Of a stretch of DNA of 64,000 nt, positions 42,660 to 53,830 are shown in pieces. The notes under the pieces are model-generated. The model did not search any database and was not told the DNA's origin. It saw only the letters and a list, made by a program, of their open reading frames with translations. The position numbers and the translations under genes are program-made. How positions within the stretch are numbered: position 1 is the stretch's first letter; each line of letters begins with the position of its first letter. Source of the DNA: Erinaceus europaeus (lineage: Eukaryota; Chordata; Mammalia; Eulipotyphla; Erinaceidae); the NCBI RefSeq assembly GCF_950295315.1, contig NC_080185.1:42879387-42943386 (forward strand), read 5' to 3'.

Positions 42660-45600
42660 ATGGCACTACAATACATTCAATCCATAATATCAATAAATGT
42701 CAATGGATTAAATTCACCCATTAAAAGGCACAGAGTGGGAAGATGGATCAGAAAACATAACATAATATGCTTCTTGCAAGAATGCCATCTGACCCAACAA
42801 GACAAACACAGACTTAAAAGTGAAAGGATGGAAAACTATCATACAGGCTAATGGACAACAAGAAAAGGCAGGAACAACCATTCTCATCTCAGACACCATA
42901 GACTTTAAATTAAATAAAGTAATAAAAGATAGGCAAGGCCATTACATAATTATTAGAGGATTGATCAATCAATAAGACTTAACAATTATTAACATCTATG
43001 CACCCGTGGTCCGGGAGGTGGTGCAGTGGTAAAGCTTTGGATTCTCAAGCATGAGGTCGAGAGTTTGATCCCCTGCAGCACATGTGCCAGAGTGATGTCT
43101 GGTTCTTCCTCTCTCCTATCTTTCTCATAAATAAATAAATAAAAATCTATGCACCCAATGAGAGACCCTCTAAATACATCAAATACCTAATGAAAGAACT
43201 ACAAAAATACATCAATATTAATACAATAATAGTGGGAGACTTTAAAACCACACTTTCACACTTAGACAGATCAACGAAGCAGAGAATCAACAAAAAAGCA
43301 AGAGAAATAAATGAAGAGATGGACAGACTAGACCTCCTGGACATTTTCAGAGTCCTTCACCCCAAAAAGCTAGAATACACATTCTTTTCAAATCCACACA
43401 GCACATCCTCAAGGACAGACCACATGTTAGGCCACAAAGACAGTATCAACAAATTCAAGAGCATTGAAATCATCCCAGGTATCTTCTTAGACTACAGTGG
43501 AGTAAAGCTAACAGTCAACAACAAACAGAAAATTACTAAAAGCCACAGAATTTTGAAACTCAACAACATACTGCTTAAGAACTGCTGGGTCAGAGAGACA
43601 CTCAAGCAAGAAATTCAAATTGGAAACAAATGAAAAGGAAGACACAAGTTATCAAAATATTTGGGACACAGCTAAAGCAGTATTGAGAGGGAAACTCATA
43701 GCCATACAATCACATATTAGAGAACAAGGAAAAGCTCAAATAAACAACCTTACTGCATGCATAAGGACTTAGAGGAAGAAGAACAAAGGGACCCTAAAGC
43801 AACCAGAAGGATGGAAATTCTAAAATTAGAGCAGAAATAAACAACATCGAATATAAGAGAACCATACAAAAGATCAATGAAGCCAAATGCTAGTTCTTTG
43901 AAAAATTAAACAAGATTGACAAACCCCTAGCCAGACTCACTAAAAAAAAAAAGAAGAAGATCCAAATAAATAGAATTGTAAACGATAGAGGAGATATCAC
44001 AACTGACACCACAGAAGTACAGAAAATCATATCAGAATTCTATGGAGAACTATATGGCACTAAGCTAGAGAATCTGGAAGAAATGGAAGAATTACTGGAA
44101 ACATATGCCCTTCCAAAACTGAAGCAAGAAGAACTACAAAACCTAAACGTACCAATGACAGACAAAGAAATTGAAACCATTATTAAGAATCTTCCCAACA
44201 ACAAAAGTCCTGGACCAGATGGCTTCACAAACGAATTCTACAAAACCTTCAGGAAACAGCTAATACCTATAATTCTAAAGCTCTTCCACAAGATAGAAGA
44301 AACAAGAACACTCCCTTCCACCTTCTATGAGGCCAACATCACTCTGATAAGCAGATAGGGACACAACAAAAAAAGAAAACTCCAGACCAATATCTCTGAT
44401 GAACATAGATGCCAAAACATTTAACAAGATCCTGTCCAGCTGGATACAGAAGTATATCAAAAGATTGTTCATCACAACCAAGTGGGATTTATCCCAGGAA
44501 TGCAAGGCTGGTTCAACATACATAAGTCAATCAGTGTCATTCACCACATCAATAAAAGTAAAACCAAACACCACATGATTATCTAAATAGATGTAGAGAA
44601 ATCCTTTGACAAAATCCAACACCCATTCATACTCAAAACACTACAAAAAATAGATGGGAAATTCCTCAAGATAGTGGAGTCCATATATAGCAAACCTACA
44701 GCCAACATCATATTCAATGAACAGAAGCTGAAAGCATTCCCCCTCAGATCAGGGACTAGACAGGGCTGTCCATTATCACCAATACTCTTCAACATAGTAT
44801 TGGAAGTTCTTGCCATAGCAATCAGGCAAGAGAAAGAAATTGAAGGATTACAGATTAGAAGGGAAGAAGTTAAGGTCTCACTATTTGCAGATGATATGAT
44901 AGTATACAAAGAAAAACCTAAAGAATCCAGCAGAAACCTACTGGAAGTTATTAAGCAATATAGCAAGGTGTCAGGCTACAAAATCAATGTACAAAAATCA
45001 GTGGCATTTCTTTATGCCAACACTAAATCTGAAGAAGATATCCAGAAATTGCTCCCATTCACTGTTGCTGCAAAATCAATAAAATACCTAGGAATAAACC
45101 TGACCAAAAAGATAAAAGAGTCATATACATCCCATGCTCATGGATTGGAAGAATTAATATAATCAAAATGAATAGTCTCCCCAGAGCCATATACAAATTT
45201 AACCCAATACCCATAAATATTCCACCAATCTTCCTTAAGTGAATAGAACATAAACCGCAATCATTTAACTGGAATCAGAAAACAACCAGAATTCCAAAAC
45301 AATCTTGAGAGAAAGAAACAGAAATGGAGGCATCATACTCCCAGATCTCAAACTATATTATAAGACCATAATCATCAAAAGAGCCTGGTACTGGAACAAA
45401 AATAGGCACACAGAGCAGTGGAACAGAATTGAAAGCCCAGAATTAAACCCTCACACCTATGGACATGTAATCTTTGATAAGGGGGCCCAAAGTATTAAAA
45501 GGAAGAAGGAGGATATCTGCAATAAATGGTACTGGGAAAATTGGGTCAAAACATGCAGAAAAATGAAATGGAACCAGCTTATCTAAACCAGAAACAAAAA

Positions 45601-46551
45601 GCAACTCCAAATGGGTCAAGGACATTGATGTTAGACCAGAAACTATCAAATACTTAGAGGAAAACATTGATGGAATGCTTTCCCACCTAAACCTCAAGGA
45701 CATCTTTGATGATACAAACTCAATGGCAAGGAAGACTAAAGTAGAAACAAATCAATGGGACTACATCAAATTGAAAAGCTTCTGCACAGCCAAAGAAACT
45801 ATCACACAAACAAGGAGACCCTTCACAGTATGGGAGAAGATCTTCACTGCCATACATCAGACAAGAGACTAATAACCAAAATATACAAAGAGCTCAGCAA
45901 ACTTAGCAACAAAAAAGCAAATGGCCCCATCCAAAAATGGGAAGAGGATATGAACATAACATTTACTACATAGGAGATACAAAAGGCTAACAAATACATG
46001 AAAAATTGCTCCAGGTTACTGATTGTCAGAGAAATGAAAATAAAGACAACACTGAGATACCACCTCACCCATGTGAGAATGGCATACATCAAAAAGGACA
46101 GCAACAACAAATGCTGGAGGGGCTGTGGAGACAGAGGAACCCTTCTGCACTGCTGGTGGGAATCTAAATTGTTCAATCTCTGTGGAGAGCAGTCTGGAGA
46201 ACTCTCACAAGGCTAGACATGGACCTTCTATATGACCCAGTAATTCCTCTCTTGGGGATATACCTCAAGGACTCCATAACACCCAACCAAAAATATATTT
46301 GTACATCTATGTTCACAGCAGCACAATTCGTAATAGCTAAAACTTGGAAGCAACCCAGGTGCCCAACAACAGATGAGTGGCTGAGAAAGCTGTGGTATAT
46401 ATACACAATGGAATACTATGCAGCTATAAAGAACAATGAACCCACCTTCTCTGACCCATCTTGGACAGAGCTAGAAGAAATTATGTTAAGTGAGCTAAGT
46501 CAGAAAGATAAAGATGACTTTGGGATGATCCCACTAATCAACAGAAGTTGA
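42660..46551 (+). pseudogene. L1 ORF2 (endonuclease / reverse transcriptase), many breaks
   Basis: Segments in order but in different frames: APE-type endonuclease start (SINVNGLNSPIKRHRV; metal-binding Glu in LQECH), stop at 42851; endonuclease C-part (43190-43633); RT fingers with NKSPGPDGFTNEFYK (44083-44358); RT palm with [10 protein letters not shown] and the catalytic FADDM (44674-45162); C-terminal region with the zinc knuckle [16 protein letters not shown] (45998-46216); and the last part ending at 46551 (YIYTMEYYAAIKNNE). Some 80-100 bp after residues LTKKIKE (about 45120) appear deleted relative to other L1s. It is not functional. Confidence 0.85.
43006..43144 (+). repeat. SINE class G inserted in L1 ORF2
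   Basis: A 139-bp element (GTGGTCCGGGAGGTGGTGCA, CTCAAGCATGAGGTCGAGAG, tail CATAAATAAATAAATAAAAA) is flanked by exact 12-bp duplications ATCTATGCACCC at 42994-43005 and 43145-43156. The boundaries are therefore known to the base. Little divergence suggests a fairly young insertion. Confidence 0.95.
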
Positions 46552-46619
46552 GAAAGAAAACAGAAAGGGAAACTCAAAGCAGGATTTGACTAAATCTGGA
46601 GTAGGGCACCAAAGTAAAA

Positions 46620-46705
46620 ACCCTGGGGTGAGGGTAAGGGTGGATATTCAGCTTCCTGGGGTGGTGGGGTGGGCGGGTGGTGATGGGTGGGTGGGATGGG
46701 ACACA
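46620..46705 (+). other. G-rich tract of the L1 3'UTR, G-quadruplex motif
   Basis: Several runs of three or four G with short spacers (GGGGTGAGGGTAAGGGTGG, then GGGGTGGTGGGGTGGGCGGG and GGGTGGGTGGGATGGG). A G-rich polypurine tract at this place is typical of mammalian L1 3'UTRs. Confidence 0.75.
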
Positions 46706-46756
46706 GTCTTTTGGTGGTGGTAATGGTGTTTATGTACACTCATTAATTTTTTTTAA

Positions 46757-47040
46757 AAAAGTTATTTATTTATTGCCATTTGTTGCCCTTGTTTTTTTAT
46801 TGTTGTAGTTATTATTGCTGTTAATGATATCATTGTTGTTGGATAGGTCAGAGAGAAATGTAGAGAGGAGGGGAAGACAGAGGTGGAGAGAAAGATAGAC
46901 ACATGCAGACCTACTTCACTGCTTGTGAAGTGACTCCCCTGCAAGTGGGGAGCCGGGGGCTCAAACCGGGATCCTTATGCCAGTCCTTGCACTTTGCACT
47001 GCCTGCGCTTAACCTGCTGAGTTACCACCAGCTCGCTCAC
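46757..47040 (-). repeat. SINE class A, antisense, in the L1 3'UTR
   Basis: TTATTTATTGCCATTTGTTG, GATAGGTCAGAGAGAAATGT, CTGCTTGTGAAGTGACTCCC and GCGCTTAACCTGCTGAGTTA. CACTC..ATTAATTT occurs at both sides, an imperfect target duplication. L1 3'UTR sequence resumes after it. Confidence 0.85.
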
Positions 47041-47341
47041 TCCTATTAATTTCTGGTCATATAAGTCACTATTTAATTAATATGAGAGGGGAAAATTGAT
47101 TGTATGTCTCAAACTTTTTAAAGCACAGACTGTCTTTTTAATACATAGGCTGAGTCTTTTATATGTTGACTCTCTGAAAAGCCTAGACCAGGGAGAACAG
47201 AAGCAACCAGTGGCACAGCTATATACAAATAATGTCAAAGGACATAAATTATGGTGATGTTGGGTATTATACAGCAAAGCCTAACAGGGATTTTTCAAAG
47301 TTAACCCAATTACCAAACAATGTGATGATAACAATAACTAT

Positions 47342-48985
47342 CTATTGTCTTCTTGAACCCTAAGATAGCAGGACCTCACATTTCCACTAAAGAGTCTATA
47401 TTTCCCCTAGTCCTCGAATCTCTAGGGTGGGGCTCACTTTCCTGTATGCTTCTCTCAATTCATACCAAATAATATTGCAACCACCGACTCCAACCTAATC
47501 AAAGCAATGAGTACCACCTCAGCATGCTTCACTTCATTCTGTGTGCACAGACTTCAGGTGTGGAATGACAACCCTTCAGCTTCATTAGTTGGGTGAGACC
47601 TGTCCTTTCATAGTACTCTCTAATTCCATTCCAGGCTGTTCACTTCCTAACAAAGTCCCAAAACCTAGATATAGACCAGGTCCCTGGAGATAGAGCATAT
47701 TTTCACACGTATCCATAAACCACGGCAAAATATATACCTGAAAGCAAAAGTACACAATAGTTTGCAGTGAGTCAGTATCAAGTTCCTAATGAAATAGTAT
47801 CTAATTAGACTTAGATACCCTCCTCATCTACTTCCTATTACAGTTTTCTCACTCACTCCAAAGCTAACCTTAGCAAAGCAAGGACTGCTAAAGCTGAATA
47901 AGGGCAAGAGACTGGCATACTCTAATGATGACTCTTTAGTCAGTATCAGGCCACCCCATCAGCTTCGGGAAGTCCTGAGATTCCCAAACAGACATGAAGG
48001 GCCTAGGCCTCAAATAAATCCCTCTCTCCATTGTTACCTGTCATCTCTATCAGGAACAACAAAAAAGACCCCTTTGTGGGTCCCCCATAGGACCATGCCC
48101 TCAACTTGGATCAACAATGGTAGAGAATGTTCCATCCTCCAAAGGGAGGATAGAAAACATGCTCTATGCTACACCTGAGGAAGATGGGCCCATATTGGGG
48201 CAGCTTGGAATGTTCCTACTCATGACCACAGAATGTGAGCTCAGATCTACAGGGATGCAGAGGTCACATAGGCACCTAAGCTGAATATGGGCCCCAGACC
48301 AAATGAAATTGATGGGGTTTACAGTCAACAATATCTATACCTTTTCCCCATATTAGGGAGCTACTTTCTTCCCTGATCCAGCTTTCTGTCCCTTTTCCAG
48401 CCATGACATCATCTCCCCAGATAATAACTTGGATCTACCTGCATATCAGATTTCAGGCTCAGAGGAAAAAAAAAACTAGTATAGCTATAGGGCCTTTAAA
48501 ATATAACTAAAATATGCCTACTAGCTATCTACAAAATGGAGGACGCCCCCAACTTTTCATCTGCACTATTCTAGCCTTTAGGTCCATGACTGTCCAACAA
48601 TTTGATTGGCTTTGTATGTTAACTCTCTTTTCAGCCACCATGTTCCAGATGCTAGCACGATGCCGACCAGACTTCCCTGGACAGACAACCTCACCAATGT
48701 GTCCTGGAGCTCAGCTTCCCCAGAGGCCCACCCTACTAGGCAAACAGACAGGCAGACTGGGAGTATGGATCAACATGTCAACGCCCATGTTCAGCGGGGA
48801 AGCAATTACAGAAGCCAGACCTTCTACCTTCTGCATCCCACGATGACCTTGGGTCCATACTCCCACAGGGATAAAGAATGGGAAAGCTATCAGGGGAGGG
48901 GATGGGATACTGAGATCTGGTGGTGGGAATTGTCTGAAGTTGTACCCCTTGTATCCTATGGTTTTTTAATGTCTCTTTTTAAATA
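47342..48985 (+). mobile_element. R element, full length, directly behind the L1
   Basis: It starts TGTCTTCTTGAACCCTAAGA and has the same block order as the 22.2-kb copy (CTAGGGTGGGGCTCACTTTC, AGCTGAATAAGGGCAAGAGA, GACCACAGAATGTGAGCTCA, GGGGAGGGGATGGGATACTG). The tail is TTTTAAATAAATAAAAAATA. It follows L1 3'UTR in the same orientation with no A-tract or clear duplication between. A plus-strand open frame (48514-48846) is shared in fragments with other copies only because the DNA is homologous. Confidence 0.75.
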
Positions 48986-49085
48986 AATAAAAAATAATTA
49001 AAATAATAAGAAGTAACCTGAATTGATTTGAAAAGTTACAGAGTATAAAATCTACACTCCTTGGCGTTGTCATGATTCTCAATGC

Positions 49086-49470
49086 ACTTTAAAGATCAGG
49101 GAGTGGAGTCAGCGAAGCACATACATTACTATGCCCAGGAACCTGGGTTCAAACCCTTGACACCCATCTGCATGGGGAAAGCTTCACAAGTAGTGCAGCA
49201 GTAGTGTTAATGTCTCTTCTTCTTCTTCTTCTTCTTCTTCTTCTTCTTCTTCTTCTTCCTCTTCCTCTTCCTCCTCCTCTTCTTCCTCTTCCTCTTCTTC
49301 TTCTCCTTCTTCTTTTCTTCTTCCTCTTCTTCTTCTTCTTCATCTTCTTCTATCTCTCTCTCCGTATCATTTTCTGTCTCATCTTCCATATAAACAAAAA
49401 GAAAAAATGGCCACGGGTAATGGCAGCATTGTTACGCAGGCACTGAGCCCTAGTGATAAAATTTGGTAGC
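49086..49470 (+). repeat. SINE class B with (CTT)n expansion and 3' module
   Basis: GGGAGTGGAGTCAGCGAAGC, GGAACCTGGGTTCAAACCCT and GGGGAAAGCTTCACAAGTAG, then a (CTT)n/(CTTCCT)n run (49215-49350), CCATATAAACAAAAAGAAAA and the module AATGGCCACGGGTAATGGCA. Confidence 0.75.
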
Positions 49471-49789
49471 AAAAGTAGAAGTAAAATATCTGAACATGAG
49501 AAGTTAACATGGGAAGTCCTGGATCTAGGACTCCAGGATTTTATCATCTTCAAAATTCCAGCTCTCCAAATAAAATTACATTTTTAGCCTTATTGGCACT
49601 GAATTCTCTCTTATCTATTTTCCAGTTTTTTCACTTTTTTGAAAAGACTAACTGCAAAACCTGGTAATCATTAAGCTGTGGTTTGAATCCAGTGATGTGT
49701 CTTTCCCAGCCCAGTTTAAAGGGTTAGATTCGAGTATCACGTATAAAGGCACTGATTATCGAGAATGTAGGCCCCATGTGATATTCAGT

Positions 49790-49990
49790 ACCTAGGTATG
49801 ATCTAATAATAGCTATTCTGTGGGGAATGTCTTCAGGGACTAGACCCTGTGCTAAGTGATTGACACATATCATTGCACTTAATGTTCCTATCAACCTCAG
49901 ACTTGGGGGGTGCTTTATCACTACAATCTTCTTTGCAAGATGAGGTGGCTCAGGCCAATGAAAATCCCTTGCCAAGAGTTGTCACCTCTG
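49790..49990 (-). repeat. MIR element, antisense, diverged
   Basis: ACCCTGTGCTAAGTGATTGA, CACATATCATTGCACTTAAT and GTTCCTATCAACCTCAGAC, then CAAGATGAGGTGGCTCAGGC follow antisense MIR order. Confidence 0.45.
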
Positions 49991-50755
49991 GCACGTGGAG
50001 AAACTCATGACCCTCTGCCTTGTTGCACAATAATAGGCTGTGATTGTACCATGTCGGCACCAAGTGGAAAGGTCACATAGCAAGACTGGCTTGGCCAGTA
50101 CGCATTGTTAAATTCACATCTTTCCCTGGATTGGTCAGACTCTCAGCATCAAGCCTACTGCTATCATGCTCCGACAACAAAGTGGCTGCCAAGAAAGGAC
50201 AGGAAAGACCACTTGGGTTCTGTTTCACACGCATCTCCTTTGTGTTGACCAGATCACCTCGTGTTCCCCCTGCCATCTCTGGAGGTGGGGAGTGGGAGAA
50301 GGAGTCAGGTGGATTTTGTGAGGCATTCAGCTCTCACCTTCACACAGTGAGCAGCTGCAAACCAAGAGCTCAGTGCACCTGCCCAGTGCACGGCTCGTTG
50401 GCATTAAGGTGCCAATGTCAGGATACATTTCTTCTTGCCTTAGCCTTCTCGCTCTGCTATTTTAACACCCTCACACCCAAGGTGTGAGACACAAAAGGGA
50501 TCAAACTAACATTAAATCAGCTAAAAAAAGAGGGGTTCACTCTTACCTCCTTACCCACAGGTCTTCCCCTATATTGGCATCGTTGGCCCACCACAACTAA
50601 GGGGAAATGCAATACTTAAATTAAAATCATGGACTACTCAATCAATTCCTTGAAACAGGTTGAACCCCCCCCCAACAAACTAGGTTTGGGGTTTTTAAAG
50701 GGTTCTATACCATCCATCCAACATCATCATCATCATCCATCATCTCTTCCTCCTC
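49991..50755. other. Unassigned unique DNA downstream of LONRF3
   Basis: No repeat recognised. A plus-strand open frame of 147 codons (50044-50487) has no recognisable domain and is probably chance. ATCATCATCATCATCC near 50725 is a short simple repeat. Confidence 0.45.
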
Positions 50756-50776
50756 CTTCTCCTTGTATTTCTCTTT

Positions 50777-50782
50777 TTTATT
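50777..50782 (-). terminator. LONRF3: Candidate LONRF3 polyadenylation signal
   Basis: The minus strand reads GTTTAATAAAAAAGAG. It is the first clear canonical hexamer on this strand behind the stop codon that is followed by a GU-rich stretch. Confidence 0.45.
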
Positions 50783-51799
50783 AAACTTATAACAACAGTC
50801 CTTTATCAAATGTTCCCAAACATTGGCAGCTGGGTTTGATCCTCAGAACCCAGGCAAAAAGTAGAGTAGGAGGCAAGGGTAGCATAGTTGTGATGAGTCA
50901 GACTGAAAAATCATTCCCTCTGAAGGTCTATAGGTGACTGTGCCTCAGTTTCCCATTGCAGGACGGCATCGGCAAGAAAGGAGACATGTTTGTAGATGAC
51001 AGGAGCAAGTGATGATCACAGACCACAGTCAAAGACACGCCTGATTCAGCACTTCATTCAGGAACAATCCTATCAGCCCGGTTCTCTTTGCACAACAGAT
51101 GGAAAAATGAATGGTTTCACTTTACCCCGACGAAGACCCTCATTAGGGGCCCATCCCGTAGCTACTTGACATCATTAATGGAACCTGTGCGGTCAGATGA
51201 TTTGAGCACAGCATGGGATTTCCTTTCAACCTCCAACTGGGTAGAGACAAAAATTATTCCAGAACTAGAATGAAAGGTCAAAGAAAAAAATTAAATAAAA
51301 ATAAAAATGTCCAACCAAAAAGCGTTTCTTGCACTGGCCCATCCCCCTAGGCAAGTGGTCAACCATGCCATATATAGCTGACTTCCCAGTAAAGCAGACT
51401 TAAACAGTTGCAAACACATGTGGAGGAGGAATAAGGGATAAAGTGGTGCAAAAACAATAAATTAGGAGCATGGACAGAAGGAAGAGCATGATTTCACACA
51501 ACAGCTCTGTGGGGAATCTGAACCACTGCAACTCAACCTTGAGTGGGTGGAAGAACGCAGACAACATCGGTCGTCAGGAACTCTGCTTCGTCTTTCCACC
51601 ACAGTCACTCACCTAATGAAAGCAAGGAAAGTAACGCCAAACCACTATAAGCGCTCAGAGAACTTTACGTCTAAATCAAATAGATTTTTTTTCTCCATCT
51701 GGACTGTGAGTGTGCAGCAGTGCACCAAGAAGCATCTGGAGGCAAAGTCTCAAAGAGGCCCCGCTCTTTTAGTTTTGTGACTCAATCTCTTGCTGCCCT

Positions 51800-51819
51800 C
51801 GGCAGCAGAGGGCAGTGCC
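51800..51819 (+). promoter_or_regulatory. CTCF-like motif in the LONRF3 3'UTR
   Basis: CGGCAGCAGAGGGCAGTGCC fits the CTCF core with one mismatch. It is not in a recognised repeat. Confidence 0.4.
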
Positions 51820-51935
51820 TCTGTTTGATGTTCGTTTCTGCCAGGTTGTTATTGCAAGGAGATAGTATTTACAAGATGCCACTTCCCCAGGGGCTATGAA
51901 GAAGGCAGGTTCTCCTCTTCAGCTGTCCACTCTCA

Positions 51936-52124
<189 letters not shown>

Positions 52125-52262
52125 CTATGGAAGTCACCTATTCGGACGGTGTCCAAAGCCTCTGTCCATAATTCAGTTGAAGCTGCCTGTGCTTCTGTGC
52201 CCCCCAGTGTAATCCCATTTCCTTATCACTATCATTCATTCCTTTCTTCCTTCCTCCCTCAC

Positions 52263-52470
52263 TTCCTTCCATTTTACTTGATAGGATAGAAAGAAACTGA
52301 GTGGGGGGGGAGGAGGAGAGAGAGAAGGGGATAGAAAGACGCCTGCAGAACTGCTTCACTGCTCATGAAGTTCCTTCCTTGAAGGTAAAGACCAGGGGCC
52401 TGAACCCAGGTACTTTGTTCATGGTAACATGTGTGCTCAACTGGGCATGCCACTATCTGATACCTATCAT
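52263..52470 (-). repeat. SINE class B, antisense (LONRF3 last intron)
   Basis: TTTTACTTGATAGGATAGAA, CTGCTTCACTGCTCATGAAG and TGTGCTCAACTGGGCATGCC. Confidence 0.7.
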
Positions 52471-52482
52471 TTATTTATTTTA

Positions 52483-52835
52483 TTTATCTACTTTGCCTGC
52501 AGGGTTCTCGCTGGGGCTTGGTGCCTGCACCACAAATCCACTGCTCCTGGAGGCTATTTTTTCCCCTTTTGTTTCCCTTGTTGTTTATCGTTGTTATTAT
52601 CATTATTGTTGCTAGTAGTATTGTTGTTATTGTTGTTGGATAGGACAGAGAGAAATGAAGAGAGGATGGGAAAACAGAGAGGGGGAGAGAAAGATAGACA
52701 CCTGCAGACCTGCTTCACCACCTGTGAAGCGACCCCCCTGTAGGTGGGGAGCTGGGGGCTTGAACCAGGATCTTTATGCCAGTCCTTGCGTTTCACACCA
52801 CATGCGCTTAACCCACTGCGCCACCACCTGGCGCC
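52483..52835 (-). repeat. SINE class A with 3' module, antisense
   Basis: CTTTGCCTGCAGGGTTCTCG, CACAAATCCACTGCTCCTGG, GGATAGGACAGAGAGAAATG, CACCTGTGAAGCGACCCCCC and GCGCTTAACCCACTGCGCCA. Full-length copy. Confidence 0.85.
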
Positions 52836-52849
52836 TCTATTTGCTTATT

Positions 52850-53000
52850 TATTTATTTTTAAAAGAGCACCGCTCAGCTCTGGTTTGTTTTGGTCCTTGG
52901 AATTTTAGAGCACCGCTCAGCTCTGGTTTGTTTTGGTCCTTGGAATTGAACCTGGGACTCTGACATCAACCATAAAAGTCTTTTTTTCAGGAAAAAAAAG
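52850..53000 (-). repeat. SINE class C, antisense, with internal 43-bp tandem duplication
   Basis: AGAGCACCGCTCAGCTCTGG begins at 52864 and again at 52907. The 43-bp unit is duplicated almost exactly, then GATTGAACC-type class C sequence continues. Confidence 0.8.
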
Positions 53001-53139
53001 TATTTTTCAGAACCATTATTCACCGTAGTCCCTTCTTAATCTTAGCTGGGCACATAGACAAAAAAAATAAGAAGAAGAAAAAAGAGACTACATTTCTTAG
53101 CCTCCCTCGAAGCTAGGTAAGGCCAAGAGATAAAAGTTA

Positions 53140-53372
53140 TTTTAAAAAAATATTTTTGTTTTATTTATTTGTTATTGGATAGAGACAGAGATTGAGAGAG
53201 AAGGGGGAGATAGAGAGGAAGAGAGACAGAGATACACCTGCAGACTTTCTTCACCACTTGTGAAGAAACTCTCTTGCAGGTGGGGAGCCGGGGGCTTGAA
53301 CCAGGATCCTAACCGGTCCTTGCGCTTTGCAGCACATGCGTTTAACCCACTGCTCTACTGCCTGACTCCCGA
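53140..53372 (-). repeat. SINE class A/B hybrid-like, antisense
   Basis: The tail side is class B-like (TTATTTGTTATTGGATAGAG). The head side is class A-like (GAACCAGGATCCTAACCGGT, GCGTTTAACCCACTGCTCTA, TGCCTGACTCCC). GAGATAAAAGTT on both sides (53126 and 53371) is a target-site duplication. Confidence 0.7.
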
Positions 53373-53392
53373 GATAAAAGTTCAGTTTAATG

Positions 53393-53544
53393 AGTGAGCA
53401 GGGAGACAGCTCTCCTAGTAGAGCACACACTGAACCATGAGCAAGAACCCAGGTTCGAGCCCCTGGCCACCACATGGAAACACCACATACAAAGGGCGAG
53501 CTTCATAAGTGGAGCAGTTCTGTAGCGCGTCTCTCCCTTCCTCC

Positions 53545-53594
<50 letters not shown>

Positions 53595-53635
53595 CTCCCC
53601 ATCTCATACCCTTTATCTAGAGAAAAAAACTAAAT
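53393..53635 (+). repeat. SINE class B/E-like with (CT)n
   Basis: GAGTGAGCAGGGAGACAGCT, CAGGTTCGAGCCCCTGGCCA (good B-box-like core) and ATAAGTGGAGCAGTTCTG, then a CT run (53543-53598). Confidence 0.65.
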
Positions 53636-53714
53636 AGACATTCCATCAAGCGCAGTAGTCTGTTGAAGGCATGAAGCCTTGACAGACAGAAAAAAAAAAT
53701 CTGACCAATAAAAT

Positions 53715-53830
53715 ACAAAGGGAAATGATCTGGGTGGAGAGACAGCATGGCCCAAAATTGAGCCCCAGAACCACATGGGAGGTACTATGACACTGGGGAA
53801 AAGCTCAGGTGTTCTCTCTCTATTCAAATG
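53715..53830 (+). repeat. SINE class E-like, short
   Basis: GATCTGGGTGGAGAGACAGC, GAGCCCCAGAACCACATGGG, then CTCTCTCTATTCAAATGAAA. Confidence 0.5.

Larger units (their letters stand above)
40388..47335 (+). mobile_element. Nearly full-length L1 retrotransposon, inactivated
   Basis: The 5'UTR opens with a YY1-like site (CCAAGATGGCG, 40396-40406), placed as at the start of other mammalian L1s. ORF1 (from 41646) and ORF2 (42660-46551) follow in order, then a G-rich 3'UTR and TATTAATATGAGAGGGG-type sequence to about 47335. Both ORFs are broken, and two SINEs (43006-43144 and 46757-47040) are inserted. Total length without the SINEs is about 6.5 kb, normal for mammalian L1. No clear target-site duplication was found. 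A full-length R element begins immediately after it. Confidence 0.85.
50760..51935 (-). other. LONRF3: Probable LONRF3 3'UTR
   Basis: The stretch directly behind the LONRF3 stop codon is almost free of SINEs for about 1.2 kb, unlike the surroundings. It ends at a canonical AATAAA (50782-50777, minus strand), followed on the minus strand by GATGATGATGATG, a plausible GU-rich downstream element. The extent is inferred. No transcript data are available, and alternative poly(A) sites are possible. Confidence 0.5.

Noticed and set aside
48514..48846. 110-codon frame that recurs in part at 6584-6856 and on other R copies
   Set aside because: Recurrence follows from DNA homology. Frames are broken at different places in each copy, so conservation of a protein is not supported.
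50044..50487. 147-codon open frame in unique DNA
   Set aside because: No recognisable motif, no splice or promoter signal, and a cysteine/serine-rich random-like composition. It lies downstream of the LONRF3 poly(A) site.
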